Positions 48,512 through 57,216 of a DNA stretch of 64,000 nt are shown here, one piece after another. Made by a program: the position numbers and the translations under genes. Each line of letters begins with the position of its first letter. Within the stretch, counting starts at the first letter, position 1. The notes beneath the pieces are model-generated. The model had not been told where the DNA came from, ran no database searches, and saw only the letters and a program-made list of their open reading frames with translations. Source of the stretch: an uncultured Elusimicrobiales bacterium (GTDB lineage: Bacteria > Elusimicrobiota > Elusimicrobia > Elusimicrobiales > Elusimicrobiaceae); assembly GCA_944324115.1 (NCBI GenBank), contig CALUVB010000003.1, forward strand, positions 1-64,000. Direction: 5' to 3'.

Positions 48512-50398
48512 ATGAAACATAAAACGAGCAGTCTTTTTTCAAAAGCCATTTTAGTATTGAGTCTGGTGTCGGTGGTGCCGGTTTTCTTAATCGGGTGGCA
48601 TGTGCTGCGCGTGGATAGCCGTGTATTGCAGAAGGAAATATTAGACAAACAGCGCACGGTGGTTTCTCAGATTGCTTCTGTATTGGCGGAAGAAGTCAGC
48701 CGGAAGGCACAGTTTTTTGATGTATTTACCGATTTGCATACGGATTTTGGCGGACATCCCTTTATTAATAAAGAAGACATTGATTATTTGCGCCAAAAAA
48801 ATCCTGAAATTACGCATATTACGGTATTGAATCCGCATGGGCGTTTGCTTTTTTATTCCAGCGATGATGACGCGCGCTTCAGCTATGCGTCAGAATTGGG
48901 CAATATTTTGCGTTCCTGTGTGGAAGAAGGAAAGGCCTATGTCGGGTCTATTAACCGTAGCAACGGGCGTTTGTATGCGCTGATGGCTTTTCCGCTGCGG
49001 GAACATTTGCAAGATGCGGAGACGGTGGGAGTCTTGGTGGCGGAAATGGACTTGGCCGATTTAGGGCAGGTGTTGCGGGAGTTGTATCCGAAAGATATGT
49101 TTGTGGCGGTAGTAAGTGCCGATGGAAATTTGATTTCTTATTCCGGAGCAAAAGACGGCTTGGCGCTGGAAGCGGATAATCCGCTGCGTTATGAGGTGCG
49201 TTCTTGGGGAGTGAAGTTAAAAGGCAATTCCGGCGGGGAAATCCGGTTGGATAATGGGGAATCTATTTTGCTGAGCCGGGCCAATGTGCCGGTGTTGAAT
49301 TGGACTGTTTATGTGGAACAGCCTGAAAATACTATTGGCAAATTGTTTTTAGAAAGCACTTTTCATTCTGTGTGGGATATATTGCTTATCTTTTTGGCAA
49401 TGGCCGTGTTTTTGGTATTGGTGGCTTATTTGGTTATTATCCCTATCGTGCGCCCGGTGCGCCGCCTGCAGGAAGCCGCCGTCAAGTTGGAAGAACAAGA
49501 CGATTATATGCCCACAGAAAAAGATGTATTGATTCCGGATAATGAAATTGGTCAGTTGGCCCGGGTATTTCTGCATATGGCTACTGTGCTGCGGGAGAGA
49601 AAGAATGCTATTTTGGCTGCCCAGCAAGAGCTGTCAGCTATGAACCGGGATCTGGAAGTGCGCGTACAAGAGCGGACTGCGGAGCTGAAAGCGGCCACTG
49701 ATGAACTGGTAAAATCCGAGCGGTTGGCGGCGATTGGGCAGATGGCTTCTATCATCAGTCATGAAATCAGGAATCCGCTGGCGGTAATCAGTAATGCCAC
49801 CCGTTTAATTAAGACCATAGAACCGCCTTCCAATCCGAAACTGATTAAGCAATTCTCTATTATTGAAGCGGAAATTAAACAAGCAAATAGTATTATCAGT
49901 GAGGTGCTCGGCTTTGCGCGCAGTCGGGAGATGATGTTGAGCGTGATAGATTTGAACAGTTATCTGCATGATATTGTGGCCTCGTTCCCGGTGCAGTGTG
50001 AGGTGCGCTTGCGTGAAGAATTAGATACGGAAAGCGTGCGCTTGAAAGTAGATGCCGAAGAAATTAAACAAGCCATTCGCAACCTAATTGCCAATGCGTG
50101 CGAAGCTTCCCCTGCCAAAGGAACCGTTGCAGTGGGGAGTAAAGTGGGCAAAAAGGCTGTTTGCATTTATATTGCCGACGAAGGCCCGGGTGTGGCTGAA
50201 GAGCTGAAAGAAAAAATATTTTCTCCTTTCTTTACTACGAAAGCCCGTGGTACGGGATTGGGTCTGGCGGTGGTGCGTAAAGCGGTCAGCCGGCACAAAG
50301 GCAAGTTGTTCATACATAATAACCCGGGAGGGAAAGGAGCCGTTTTTGAAGTTTATCTGCGGATTTACCGCAAAACCGGAGATACAAAATATGGATAA
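48512..50398 (+). CDS. Membrane sensor histidine kinase (Cache-HAMP-HisKA)
   Basis: A 628-residue protein: helix 1 (about 10-30), a Cache-type extracytoplasmic domain (about 31-285), helix 2 (about 290-312), HAMP (R-P-V-R-R-L-Q-E-A), a long coiled coil (about 355-400), HisKA with phospho-acceptor H417 in S-H-E-I-R-N-P-L, and an HATPase domain with N-L-I-A-N-A-C-E-A, D-E-G-P-G-V and G-T-G-L-G-L-A-V. The design is NtrB/ZraS-like. Its last codons overlap the next gene, a receiver-kinase hybrid. Confidence 0.9.
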   Translation: MKHKTSSLFSKAILVLSLVSVVPVFLIGWHVLRVDSRVLQKEILDKQRTVVSQIASVLAEEVSRKAQFFDVFTDLHTDFGGHPFINKEDIDYLRQKNPEITHITVLNPHGRLLFYSSDDDARFSYASELGNILRSCVEEGKAYVGSINRSNGRLYALMAFPLREHLQDAETVGVLVAEMDLADLGQVLRELYPKDMFVAVVSADGNLISYSGAKDGLALEADNPLRYEVRSWGVKLKGNSGGEIRLDNGESILLSRANVPVLNWTVYVEQPENTIGKLFLESTFHSVWDILLIFLAMAVFLVLVAYLVIIPIVRPVRRLQEAAVKLEEQDDYMPTEKDVLIPDNEIGQLARVFLHMATVLRERKNAILAAQQELSAMNRDLEVRVQERTAELKAATDELVKSERLAAIGQMASIISHEIRNPLAVISNATRLIKTIEPPSNPKLIKQFSIIEAEIKQANSIISEVLGFARSREMMLSVIDLNSYLHDIVASFPVQCEVRLREELDTESVRLKVDAEEIKQAIRNLIANACEASPAKGTVAVGSKVGKKAVCIYIADEGPGVAEELKEKIFSPFFTTKARGTGLGLAVVRKAVSRHKGKLFIHNNPGGKGAVFEVYLRIYRKTGDTKYG

Positions 50399-51512
50399 AC
50401 AAGTAAAGATTTTGGTGGTAGATGATGACAACAACCTGCGGGAAACGCTGGCGGATTTGTTGGAAATTGAAGGGTATAAAGTGTATCAGGCCGGAGATGG
50501 AAAAGAATGCTTGGATTTGGTATCTACCGAATTTTTTAATGTGATTTTGATGGATTATAATTTGCCTGATGAAACCGGGTTGGATTTAATTCGCAAAATC
50601 CGTTCTTTCAACCAAGACAGCCAAATCTTGATGATTACCGCTTACGCTTCTTTGAATTCTATTATGGAAGCTATGAAAGAATCTGTCTATGATTTTTTGA
50701 TTAAACCGGTGGATTTTGATTATTTGAAGCGTACGATTAACAGAGCGTTGGATAAATATTTCTTGGAACGAAGCAACAGAGAATTATTAGCTCAGTTGAA
50801 ATTGCGCAACGCCGATTTGGACCGGTTAAACAATATGAAGTCCAAGTTCTTTTCCATTGTATCGCATGATTTGTCCAACTCATTAATGACGCTGAAAATG
50901 AGTTTTGATATGTTGAAAAAGAAAATGACTCCTGACCCAGACCAAGCCAAGAAGATGTCTTATATGGACGAAAGTATTGGACAGATTGAGCATTTGATTA
51001 AAGATTTGGTGGATTGGGCGGCAATAGAAAAAGGCAAACTGCGTATAGAAAAAGGGAACTTTGAACTGACGGCCAGTATGAAGAAAACCGCCGAAATCTT
51101 TAAGGATAAAGCCAGTAAACGCGGTATTTCCGTAACGTTTGAAAGCGTAGGGGAAATACCGGTGTTTGCCGATGAAAAACGCATTCGTCAGGTTATTTCC
51201 AACATCTTAGAAAACGCCGTACGCCATACGCCTGATAACGGCAGTATAAAAGTAACTGTAAGCAAACTAGACGAAAAAAATGCTAAAGTGTCGGTAATGG
51301 ATTCTGGCGACGGGATTGACCCGGCGCAAGCTCCGGCTTTGTTTACCAGCTTTACACAAGTGGGGGACAAAAGCCGTGTGGGCCGGCTGGGATTGGGGTT
51401 GTCTATCGCCAAAGATATTGTAACCAATCATGGCGGTCGTATTTGGGCCCAAAGCCCCGGGCTTGGCAAAGGGGCGTCTTTTAATTTTACTCTGCCGGTA
51501 AGCGGCAATTAA
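50391..51512 (+). CDS. Receiver-histidine kinase hybrid (soluble)
   Basis: A 373-residue soluble protein: an N-terminal receiver with acidic pocket D11-D-D, phospho-acceptor D55 and K105-P; a short coil; HisKA with H159 in S-I-V-S-H-D-L; and an HATPase domain (N-I-L-E-N-A-V-R-H-T, D-S-G-D-G-I, L-G-L-G-L-S-I-A). The receiver could be phosphorylated by the upstream kinase and then tune this kinase, making a relay. The ATG lies inside the end of the upstream gene; a longer frame upstream is only a shadow of that gene. Confidence 0.9.
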   Translation: MDKQVKILVVDDDNNLRETLADLLEIEGYKVYQAGDGKECLDLVSTEFFNVILMDYNLPDETGLDLIRKIRSFNQDSQILMITAYASLNSIMEAMKESVYDFLIKPVDFDYLKRTINRALDKYFLERSNRELLAQLKLRNADLDRLNNMKSKFFSIVSHDLSNSLMTLKMSFDMLKKKMTPDPDQAKKMSYMDESIGQIEHLIKDLVDWAAIEKGKLRIEKGNFELTASMKKTAEIFKDKASKRGISVTFESVGEIPVFADEKRIRQVISNILENAVRHTPDNGSIKVTVSKLDEKNAKVSVMDSGDGIDPAQAPALFTSFTQVGDKSRVGRLGLGLSIAKDIVTNHGGRIWAQSPGLGKGASFNFTLPVSGN

Positions 51513-51539
51513 TTTCACGCAGTACGGGAGCGAAAACAC

Positions 51540-52223
51540 ATGAATAAGAAGAAAAAAGTCAAAGTACTGATTGCAGATGACCAGACTCTTTTCCGAGAAG
51601 GCATTAAAGACGTGCTGACCGGTGAAAAATGGATAGAAGTGGTGGGTGAAGCCGCCGATGGAGTGGAGGCGGTGGCGCTGGCCAAAAAGCTTAAACCCGA
51701 TGTGGTGCTGATGGATATTAAGCTGCCTAAGTTAGACGGTATTTCCGCCACCCGGCAGATTCGCGCCTCTGCGCCGGAAGTAAATGTGCTGATGCTCTCG
51801 TCTTTTGAAGATGAAGCGCATGTATTAGACGCCATTCAGGCGGGCGCTAATGGTTATTTGTCTAAAATGCTGCCGGCGGTGGAGCTTGTCAACTCCATCA
51901 AAACGTTTACCGCGGAAGGATTGATGATTCCCCAGCAGCTGATGGGGAAACTGCTGCACGGATTGCGCCGCATGGGTGAAGGCGGAATGCCTAGCCAAGC
52001 CACTTTAACTAAGACGGAAATTAAAGTGATGGATTTGCTGGGGAAAGGCATGAGCAATAAAGAACTGGCCAAAGAATTGGGCTGCAGCGTAAAAACGATT
52101 AAGAATCATTTAAACAGCGCTTTTCATAAACTGGGAGTAAGCAGCCGTACGGAAGCGGTGGTCAAAGCAATTGAAAAAGGGCTCATTTCTTCCGAGGGGA
52201 CCCGGTTTGAAGACGAAGAATAG
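51540..52223 (+). CDS. NarL/LuxR-type response regulator
   Basis: A 227-residue protein with a receiver (acidic pair D13-D14, phospho-acceptor D59, S-S-F-E-D and Y-L-S-K) and a C-terminal LuxR-type helix-turn-helix (L-T-K-T-E-I-K-V-M-D-L-L through T-I-K-N-H-L-N-S-A-F-H-K-L-G). It is the natural DNA-binding output of the kinase pair before it. Targets probably include the pilin and surface-protein genes next to it, such as the consensus promoter at 54071, but no operator is identifiable. Confidence 0.92.
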   Translation: MNKKKKVKVLIADDQTLFREGIKDVLTGEKWIEVVGEAADGVEAVALAKKLKPDVVLMDIKLPKLDGISATRQIRASAPEVNVLMLSSFEDEAHVLDAIQAGANGYLSKMLPAVELVNSIKTFTAEGLMIPQQLMGKLLHGLRRMGEGGMPSQATLTKTEIKVMDLLGKGMSNKELAKELGCSVKTIKNHLNSAFHKLGVSSRTEAVVKAIEKGLISSEGTRFEDEE

Positions 52224-52229
52224 GGATTT

Positions 52230-52406
52230 ATGCGGCGGATAAAAGCAGCGTGGCGTGCAGTAAGGCAACGCAAAGGACAGGCTTCCATTGAGTATGTGCT
52301 GATGTTGGGCAGCATATTGGTCATTCTGTCTGCTTTTATTACGGCATTCCACCAAGATATTGTCCGTTGGTTTTTTATGTTTATCGGACAATTGCTGACT
52401 GGCTGA
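52230..52406 (+). CDS. Third Flp-type prepilin-like protein (58 residues)
   Basis: A short ORF with an Arg/Lys leader ending R-K-G, then Q-A-S-I-E-Y and a hydrophobic helix (V-L-M-L-G-S-I-L-V-I-L). It fits the Flp cleavage rule (G followed by x4-E-Y) and strongly resembles the leader and helix of the pilin at 37274. The mature tail is only about 15 residues beyond the helix. It starts 6 nt after the response regulator with a TAGGGA site and is followed 2 nt later by a TadG-like gene, so it heads a second, smaller pilin-type gene set. Confidence 0.75.
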   Translation: MRRIKAAWRAVRQRKGQASIEYVLMLGSILVILSAFITAFHQDIVRWFFMFIGQLLTG

Positions 52407-52408
52407 AT

Positions 52409-53524
52409 ATGGGCGCATATGGTGTGTTTTTTCAGACAATTCGCAGCCGGCGGGCGCAAATATTGCTGCCGGCAGTGATGCTTGCGCCTATTTTTATGCT
52501 ATTGATTTATTTGCTGTTTGAGACGACTAAATTGTCTATGAGCAAAGTGCAGGAACAGTTTGCCTTGGACAATGGAGCCTATTCCCAAATGTCCGCCACC
52601 AGCACCTATTTGAATGCGGTCGCTTATGTGAACGGCCCGGCCCCTTATCGTGTTATGCAGACGATGACCTACCAGCTGACCCCTAAACAAACATCAGAAG
52701 ATGACGGTGAATACACCATTTTTGATATCTTTTATAAAGCGGGGGCCTTTCCTTCGGTAGGCCCTACCTATTCGCTGGGGCCTAATGGGGCCGTGCGCAA
52801 TCCGCGGCCGTCTGCTGAATCTACGGATTGGGGGTTCCGCTATTATGGGGACAAGCGCTCCTCCTGGGCCAAGGAAGATCCCAAAGATTCTTATGATGAA
52901 GATGAGCTGTATGTGCTGACAGACAAGAGTATAGCGGACAATTATTTCTTCAGTTCCACCGGTATGGCCACATCTTCTTTTACGGAATATGCGACGATAT
53001 TTATCCGCACGGGGATTGTATATAACTCCCAAACATATGTGTATGATGATATTTCCAAAGATTCCCGTATGTTTAGGCAGAGCTATTATTTAAATACGCG
53101 CAGTTGCCGCAAATCGGAATGCGGTACCCAGGCGGCGCAGACCTTGGACCGGTATGTTTTGAAAATGAATCCTTTTGAAGTGCCGTACGGAAAATTGCGT
53201 TTTTATGTAACGGGAGACTTTGCTGGATCTACCATGTCATCTGGAGCGTACGCCATTGATTTCAAAGATACTTCTATTGCGGATCAAAAATTATTTCAGT
53301 TTGCTTATTTGGATTCCGCCAGCCGCTCCAAATTGCGCCAGCTGGCCCGCGGAGTTACGTTGAAACAGAAATATAAATTGCCGGCCAATCGCTTTAATAT
53401 AGATGTTACACAGCGTTACCAACCATATGTGCGTAACACGATTACGGTAAGCTGTCCGCGGTCCAGCAATAACTGCGTGTGGCCTAATCCGTTGCCAAAA
53501 TACAGTATAAAGGTGGGGCCATGA
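52409..53524 (+). CDS. TadG-like membrane-anchored protein
   Basis: A 371-residue protein with a short basic N-terminus (R-S-R-R-A-Q), one long hydrophobic helix (L-L-P-A-V-M-L-A-P-I-F-M-L-L-I-Y), and a large extracytoplasmic domain. The A-Q then hydrophobic-E pattern after the basic residues recalls TadE/TadG, although the +5 Glu is displaced to the end of the helix (L-L-F-E). Two nearby Cys pairs (around 230-235 and 348-356) may form disulphides. It sits between the small Flp-like gene and a TadE-like gene and overlaps the latter by 4 nt. Confidence 0.7.
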   Translation: MGAYGVFFQTIRSRRAQILLPAVMLAPIFMLLIYLLFETTKLSMSKVQEQFALDNGAYSQMSATSTYLNAVAYVNGPAPYRVMQTMTYQLTPKQTSEDDGEYTIFDIFYKAGAFPSVGPTYSLGPNGAVRNPRPSAESTDWGFRYYGDKRSSWAKEDPKDSYDEDELYVLTDKSIADNYFFSSTGMATSSFTEYATIFIRTGIVYNSQTYVYDDISKDSRMFRQSYYLNTRSCRKSECGTQAAQTLDRYVLKMNPFEVPYGKLRFYVTGDFAGSTMSSGAYAIDFKDTSIADQKLFQFAYLDSASRSKLRQLARGVTLKQKYKLPANRFNIDVTQRYQPYVRNTITVSCPRSSNNCVWPNPLPKYSIKVGP

Positions 53525-54054
53525 GATATCCTGTTTTTTCTAAGAAAGGCCAGGCTACCACGGAGACGGTATTGTTGTTTCCGGTGTTGGTGATTTTTAT
53601 ATTGTTTATCATTAAAATTTTTGGCCTTTTGGTGCTGAGCCAGAAAATGAATATCGCCGCTTTTTATGCTGCGCGGCGTTTTCAGTTGCAGAGTCACACC
53701 ACCTCTTATCTGCAAAGATGGGACCAGCGCTTTCTGATTAAAGATATCACGAATAAAGTGGAAGATTATTTGGGCGTGAATAATCCGGGAACGAAGCGTT
53801 TGCTGAGCGTCAGAGACGTGAAGCTGAATTTTGACCGTTCCGGCACATGGACCGTAATGACGCTGACGGTGAATACGCGCCCGCCGCGTATTAAATTTTT
53901 GTGTGATTATGATAAATTACAGCTTTGTCAAAATGACATGAAGTGTTTAAAAGGGTTTGATTTTTTGTGTGAGACAGGCGGCCAATTGCAAGTTATTAAA
54001 TATATCGGTCCTAATGAACGCGTGCTGCCTTATACCCGGCCCGAGGGACAGTAA
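53521..54054 (+). CDS. TadE-like pseudopilin (second set)
   Basis: A 177-residue protein with the leader S-K-K-G, cleavage site before Q-A-T-T-E-T, a hydrophobic helix and an extracytoplasmic domain of about 140 residues with four Cys clustered near the C-terminus (C-D-Y-D-K-L-Q-L-C and C-L-K-G-F-D-F-L-C), probably two disulphides. The Glu at +5 follows the prepilin peptidase rule. It ends the second pilin-type set. A terminator is not obvious after it; a strong new promoter begins 17 nt later. Confidence 0.8.
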   Translation: MRYPVFSKKGQATTETVLLFPVLVIFILFIIKIFGLLVLSQKMNIAAFYAARRFQLQSHTTSYLQRWDQRFLIKDITNKVEDYLGVNNPGTKRLLSVRDVKLNFDRSGTWTVMTLTVNTRPPRIKFLCDYDKLQLCQNDMKCLKGFDFLCETGGQLQVIKYIGPNERVLPYTRPEGQ

Positions 54055-54070
54055 GGGATCAAAAAGCCTC

Positions 54071-54099
54071 TTGACAAAATTCCAAAAAGGCTTTATACT
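54071..54099 (+). promoter_or_regulatory. Consensus promoter of the exported-protein cluster
   Basis: TTGACA (54071-54076), a 17-nt spacer and TATACT (54094-54099) make the best sigma-70-type promoter in the window. The predicted leader of about 100 nt contains two hairpins: GCGC/GCGC near 54107-54119 and a perfect 8-bp stem CGTAAGCT/AGCTTACG (54144-54162) without a T tract. A GGGGTG site lies just before the ATG at 54208. Confidence 0.75.
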
Positions 54100-54207
54100 G
54101 ATAGTAGCGCCGGGTGCGCTTAAAATGAAACTCTGTGTTTGAGCGTAAGCTAAGAGCTTACGGGTCAGCAAGAGTGAATTTTTATATATATGTAAAAGGG
54201 GTGACTT

Positions 54208-55800
54208 ATGTTCAACCTGTTTAATAAGAACAAAGTCCGAGCCGGTAAACAAAATAATAATGAAGATAAAAAACCAGCCGGCGCGGCCGCAGCAAATGCG
54301 GCAGCTTCCAAAGCTAAGCAGCAAGCTCCTTTTGCTGCTTTAGGCAAAACATGGGCCAAGTTGAATAATATGGACCGCAAGCAAGCCTATACTTGGGGGG
54401 CGATAGCCGTAGTGGTGCTTGTGGTCTTGCTGACACTGGGCTCCGCCATGGGCTCCGGCGACAGTGAAGATTTTTATGAGTTTGAAACCCGCGGGTATGA
54501 CTTGGCCAATATGCCTTTCTCCAGTGATGAAGCGGAGCAGTATCTGCTTGCTTCCAAATATCCAGATATGCAAAACACTCAAGCGCCCGGATTGTACTCC
54601 TCTAAAGATAAAGAAGAACGTCAAGCCGAAGACGCCGCCGATGAGGCTGCCCAGCTGGAAAGTGTTTCTTCTTCCGCATCAGAATATGTGCCTGGGCGGT
54701 ATTATGGCGGGGGTGGGTCCTCTGGCCCGCGCGGCACTACTAAAGTGGGCAGTTTAAATAGCGCCAGCTTAAAGAGTGCCAGTGGTTCCGGCGTGAGCGG
54801 TACGTTCGGCCCCAGCGGAGATTTTTCTAATTTTAAACGTCAGAATCAAGCTACAGAACAAGGAACAGCCACCGGTCCGGGCGACGGCAACGCACGTAAA
54901 GCTTTGTTTCAAATGGCGGTGGGAAGCCGTACGGCGGCGGGTGTAAAAGATGACCGTTTGCTCAATGCTAAAAAAGCGTTAATGGGCGGTAATATTAAAG
55001 GCAGTGATGCCTTCTTGAGCGACAGCGGCGCAGTGGATTTGAGCAAAGCGGGCGGATTGAACTTAGATGAAAATGCCCCTATCAGCAGTATGGATCCTAA
55101 GGATTTTAATGACGCATTAGAAGATGCTAAGGAAGAAGCGGAAGACGACGCCCTTGAAGACGAAGAAGATACTTGGTTTAGAGATCTCATGCGGGACCTG
55201 GCCCAGCAGGCAGTAAAAGATTTGCTCAGTTGGGGTCTGAATTCCGTGAAAGATTCGTATCAAGAAGCCCGCGCAGATAGAAAGATGGAGCAGCAAATCG
55301 CTGCTCAAGTGGCTGATAAACAAATGAACGATTATAACGAATGGCTAAAGAATGGCCAGGTGGGGGATCCTCCTTGTGATCCGCCGTATGAACAGATAAC
55401 CGGCGATATGCAGGTGTCCGTGGACAGCTTGAAAGGAAACAATCAGGCGCAGAGACGGGCGGGGGTTAAGTATAACGCTGATACAAACACGTTTGTAAAC
55501 CGAAAGACAAACGCTGAAATACCTGTGACGGAAGATGGAATGGTTACTCTGAGCGATATGGGGTATCCTGAGAAGAAGATAAATAGAATTAACCGATCAT
55601 TGAGAAGCATCGGTATAGAAGAAAGTATGAACAATAACCCGGCTTTCCGTGCGGAAGTTGCAGCACAGAAAATGGCAATAAAAGGAAGCTATGGGACAAG
55701 TTCCTCTTTTACCCAAAGTGGACAGTCGGGAGAGAGAAGAATGATGAATGGCTTTCTCTATGAATATCAAAATAACCGATGGGTAAAAGTAGAAAAATAA
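54208..55800 (+). CDS. Membrane-anchored exported protein, unknown family (cluster gene 1)
   Basis: A 530-residue protein: a basic, Ala/Lys-rich cytosolic N-terminus (residues 1-62), one membrane helix (about 65-85), then about 445 extracytoplasmic residues. These include a Ser/Gly-rich stretch (about 150-220), an acidic coil (about 300-335) and a soluble end with few Cys. There is no cleavable signal peptide. I recognise no domain. The layout (short basic cytosolic tail, one helix, low-complexity then folded part) is shared with the last gene of the window (60582). It is the first gene behind the consensus promoter and is followed 15 nt later by the next cluster gene. Confidence 0.7.
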   Translation: MFNLFNKNKVRAGKQNNNEDKKPAGAAAANAAASKAKQQAPFAALGKTWAKLNNMDRKQAYTWGAIAVVVLVVLLTLGSAMGSGDSEDFYEFETRGYDLANMPFSSDEAEQYLLASKYPDMQNTQAPGLYSSKDKEERQAEDAADEAAQLESVSSSASEYVPGRYYGGGGSSGPRGTTKVGSLNSASLKSASGSGVSGTFGPSGDFSNFKRQNQATEQGTATGPGDGNARKALFQMAVGSRTAAGVKDDRLLNAKKALMGGNIKGSDAFLSDSGAVDLSKAGGLNLDENAPISSMDPKDFNDALEDAKEEAEDDALEDEEDTWFRDLMRDLAQQAVKDLLSWGLNSVKDSYQEARADRKMEQQIAAQVADKQMNDYNEWLKNGQVGDPPCDPPYEQITGDMQVSVDSLKGNNQAQRRAGVKYNADTNTFVNRKTNAEIPVTEDGMVTLSDMGYPEKKINRINRSLRSIGIEESMNNNPAFRAEVAAQKMAIKGSYGTSSSFTQSGQSGERRMMNGFLYEYQNNRWVKVEK

Positions 55801-55815
55801 GTGAGGGAGGTCTTT

Positions 55816-57168
55816 ATGAAATGGATTTGTTTTGTTAAGAATAAAGCGGGCAAATTTGCTCTCTCTGCTATGCAGGCGGTAGGCCTTTCCGCCGCGGTGG
55901 GAGTGGCCGGTATCGCAGCTTGGCAAATGATGGGCTCTTCTGCTGAGCCTTCCCTCAATACCGTTTTTTCCTCCAATGACCAAGAAGTGGTATTTGTGGC
56001 CAGCGGAAGCGGCGCGGGGAATTATGGCGGCAATTATGGTACGGGCGGGGAATTGCAGTCCGGCATACGGACCACCTTGTCCAAAGATATGCAGCTAATG
56101 CAGGCGGATGCGGCCCGGCTGGAGCGTGAACAATCCGCTTTGGAACAGCAAGAATCCAAAATTGCCGCTTATAAAATGGACGGGGCGGCTGATGGATTGG
56201 GTATGACCGGCGGCAACGCAGCCAAAGAGTTGACAATGAATGCCGGCGGTGCGGATATGGGTGCTTTACAACAACAAATTGCCAACTTAAAAGCCGCGGC
56301 TCTTTCACAACAGCAGGCCGCAGTCCAACAAGCGGCTGCCGGCAGCGCAGCCTCAGCGGCCAGTGCGGCTATGCAAACGCCGGGTGCGGCTATCGCGCGG
56401 GCGTCTGGCAGTAATTTGAATTCCACCCCTTTACAGGCGGCCCAGGGGGCTCAAGGGGAAAATGGCGTAAGCGCTGGCGGTGTTTTGGGTGGGGCGCAAG
56501 TGGCAGATGCGGCGGCCATGACAGGTTCGTCTGGTTTGATGGGAAGCAGACAGGGCAGCAGCAGCGGTTTTGGGCGTGCGTTGGAATGGCAAGGCGGAGA
56601 CCGGAAGATGGAATTGGCTTCTTTGCAGAAACAGTCTGCAGAATTAACCCGCAACAAAAACCGCGCCGCCAACGAAGGCTCCAAAATTTTCTTGGCGGGG
56701 GAACGTCTTTCTTCCGGGATTCGCTTGGAAGGCGATACGATAACTACAGGCGGTGCCAGCTCGGCTGATTTTTCCGGGGATAATGAGCTCGGCGGGTTGG
56801 GCTCTGCGGCCAGTTCAACGCAGGAATTATTAGAGATGTATGAGAAGTCTAAAGAAAATTTGCAAGATGAAATTAAGAAATACAAAAATACGGTGGGTGC
56901 TACATGTGCTGCTGCCATTATCCCTGGCTTGTGCTATGCCTGGATTTGGAGCTCCCACAATAAAATACGCGATAAAGTAGATAATTTCCGGGATCAGTGG
57001 AAAGACAGCTCGTTTGAATTGACCAGTACGCCGGCCCCTTATGCCGACAGCGCCGATACGGTGGTAGATGCTATTTATCATTATGCGTGGGCTGGAGTGA
57101 TTGGTTCTCCGTGGTGGGCTGGCAAAGCGGATAATAAAAAACGTTGGAATCAAGTATTTGGTTCTTAA
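55816..57168 (+). CDS. Ala/Ser/Gly-rich exported protein, unknown family (cluster gene 2)
   Basis: A 450-residue protein. N-terminus: K-A-G motif, then a hydrophobic segment (about residues 15-40) that may be an uncleaved anchor. Then come a Gly-rich loop, a long Ala/Gln-rich helical region (about 85-200), a block N-R-A-A-N-E-G-S-K-I-F-L-A-G-E near 285-300, and a C-terminal part with a coil, a C-A-A-A-I-I-P-G-L-C segment and many Trp. The N-terminus and the N-R-A-A-N-E block are repeated in the next gene, so the two are paralogues. ATG 55816 follows GAGGGAGG; a GTG at 55801 is less likely. Confidence 0.7.
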   Translation: MKWICFVKNKAGKFALSAMQAVGLSAAVGVAGIAAWQMMGSSAEPSLNTVFSSNDQEVVFVASGSGAGNYGGNYGTGGELQSGIRTTLSKDMQLMQADAARLEREQSALEQQESKIAAYKMDGAADGLGMTGGNAAKELTMNAGGADMGALQQQIANLKAAALSQQQAAVQQAAAGSAASAASAAMQTPGAAIARASGSNLNSTPLQAAQGAQGENGVSAGGVLGGAQVADAAAMTGSSGLMGSRQGSSSGFGRALEWQGGDRKMELASLQKQSAELTRNKNRAANEGSKIFLAGERLSSGIRLEGDTITTGGASSADFSGDNELGGLGSAASSTQELLEMYEKSKENLQDEIKKYKNTVGATCAAAIIPGLCYAWIWSSHNKIRDKVDNFRDQWKDSSFELTSTPAPYADSADTVVDAIYHYAWAGVIGSPWWAGKADNKKRWNQVFGS

Positions 57169-57216
57169 TATTACGGAATAAATAGCAGTCATTTTATGTT
57201 TTAATGAGGAGGCTTT

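Noticed and set aside
50247-50390. Longer N-terminus for the receiver-kinase hybrid
   Set aside because: The extra 48 residues are an out-of-frame reading of the upstream kinase; the receiver domain starts naturally at 50391.
37274-54054. Prepilin peptidase gene for the Tad locus
   Set aside because: No protein with the paired catalytic Asp residues of TadV/CpaA or PilD appears in the window; the enzyme must be encoded elsewhere.
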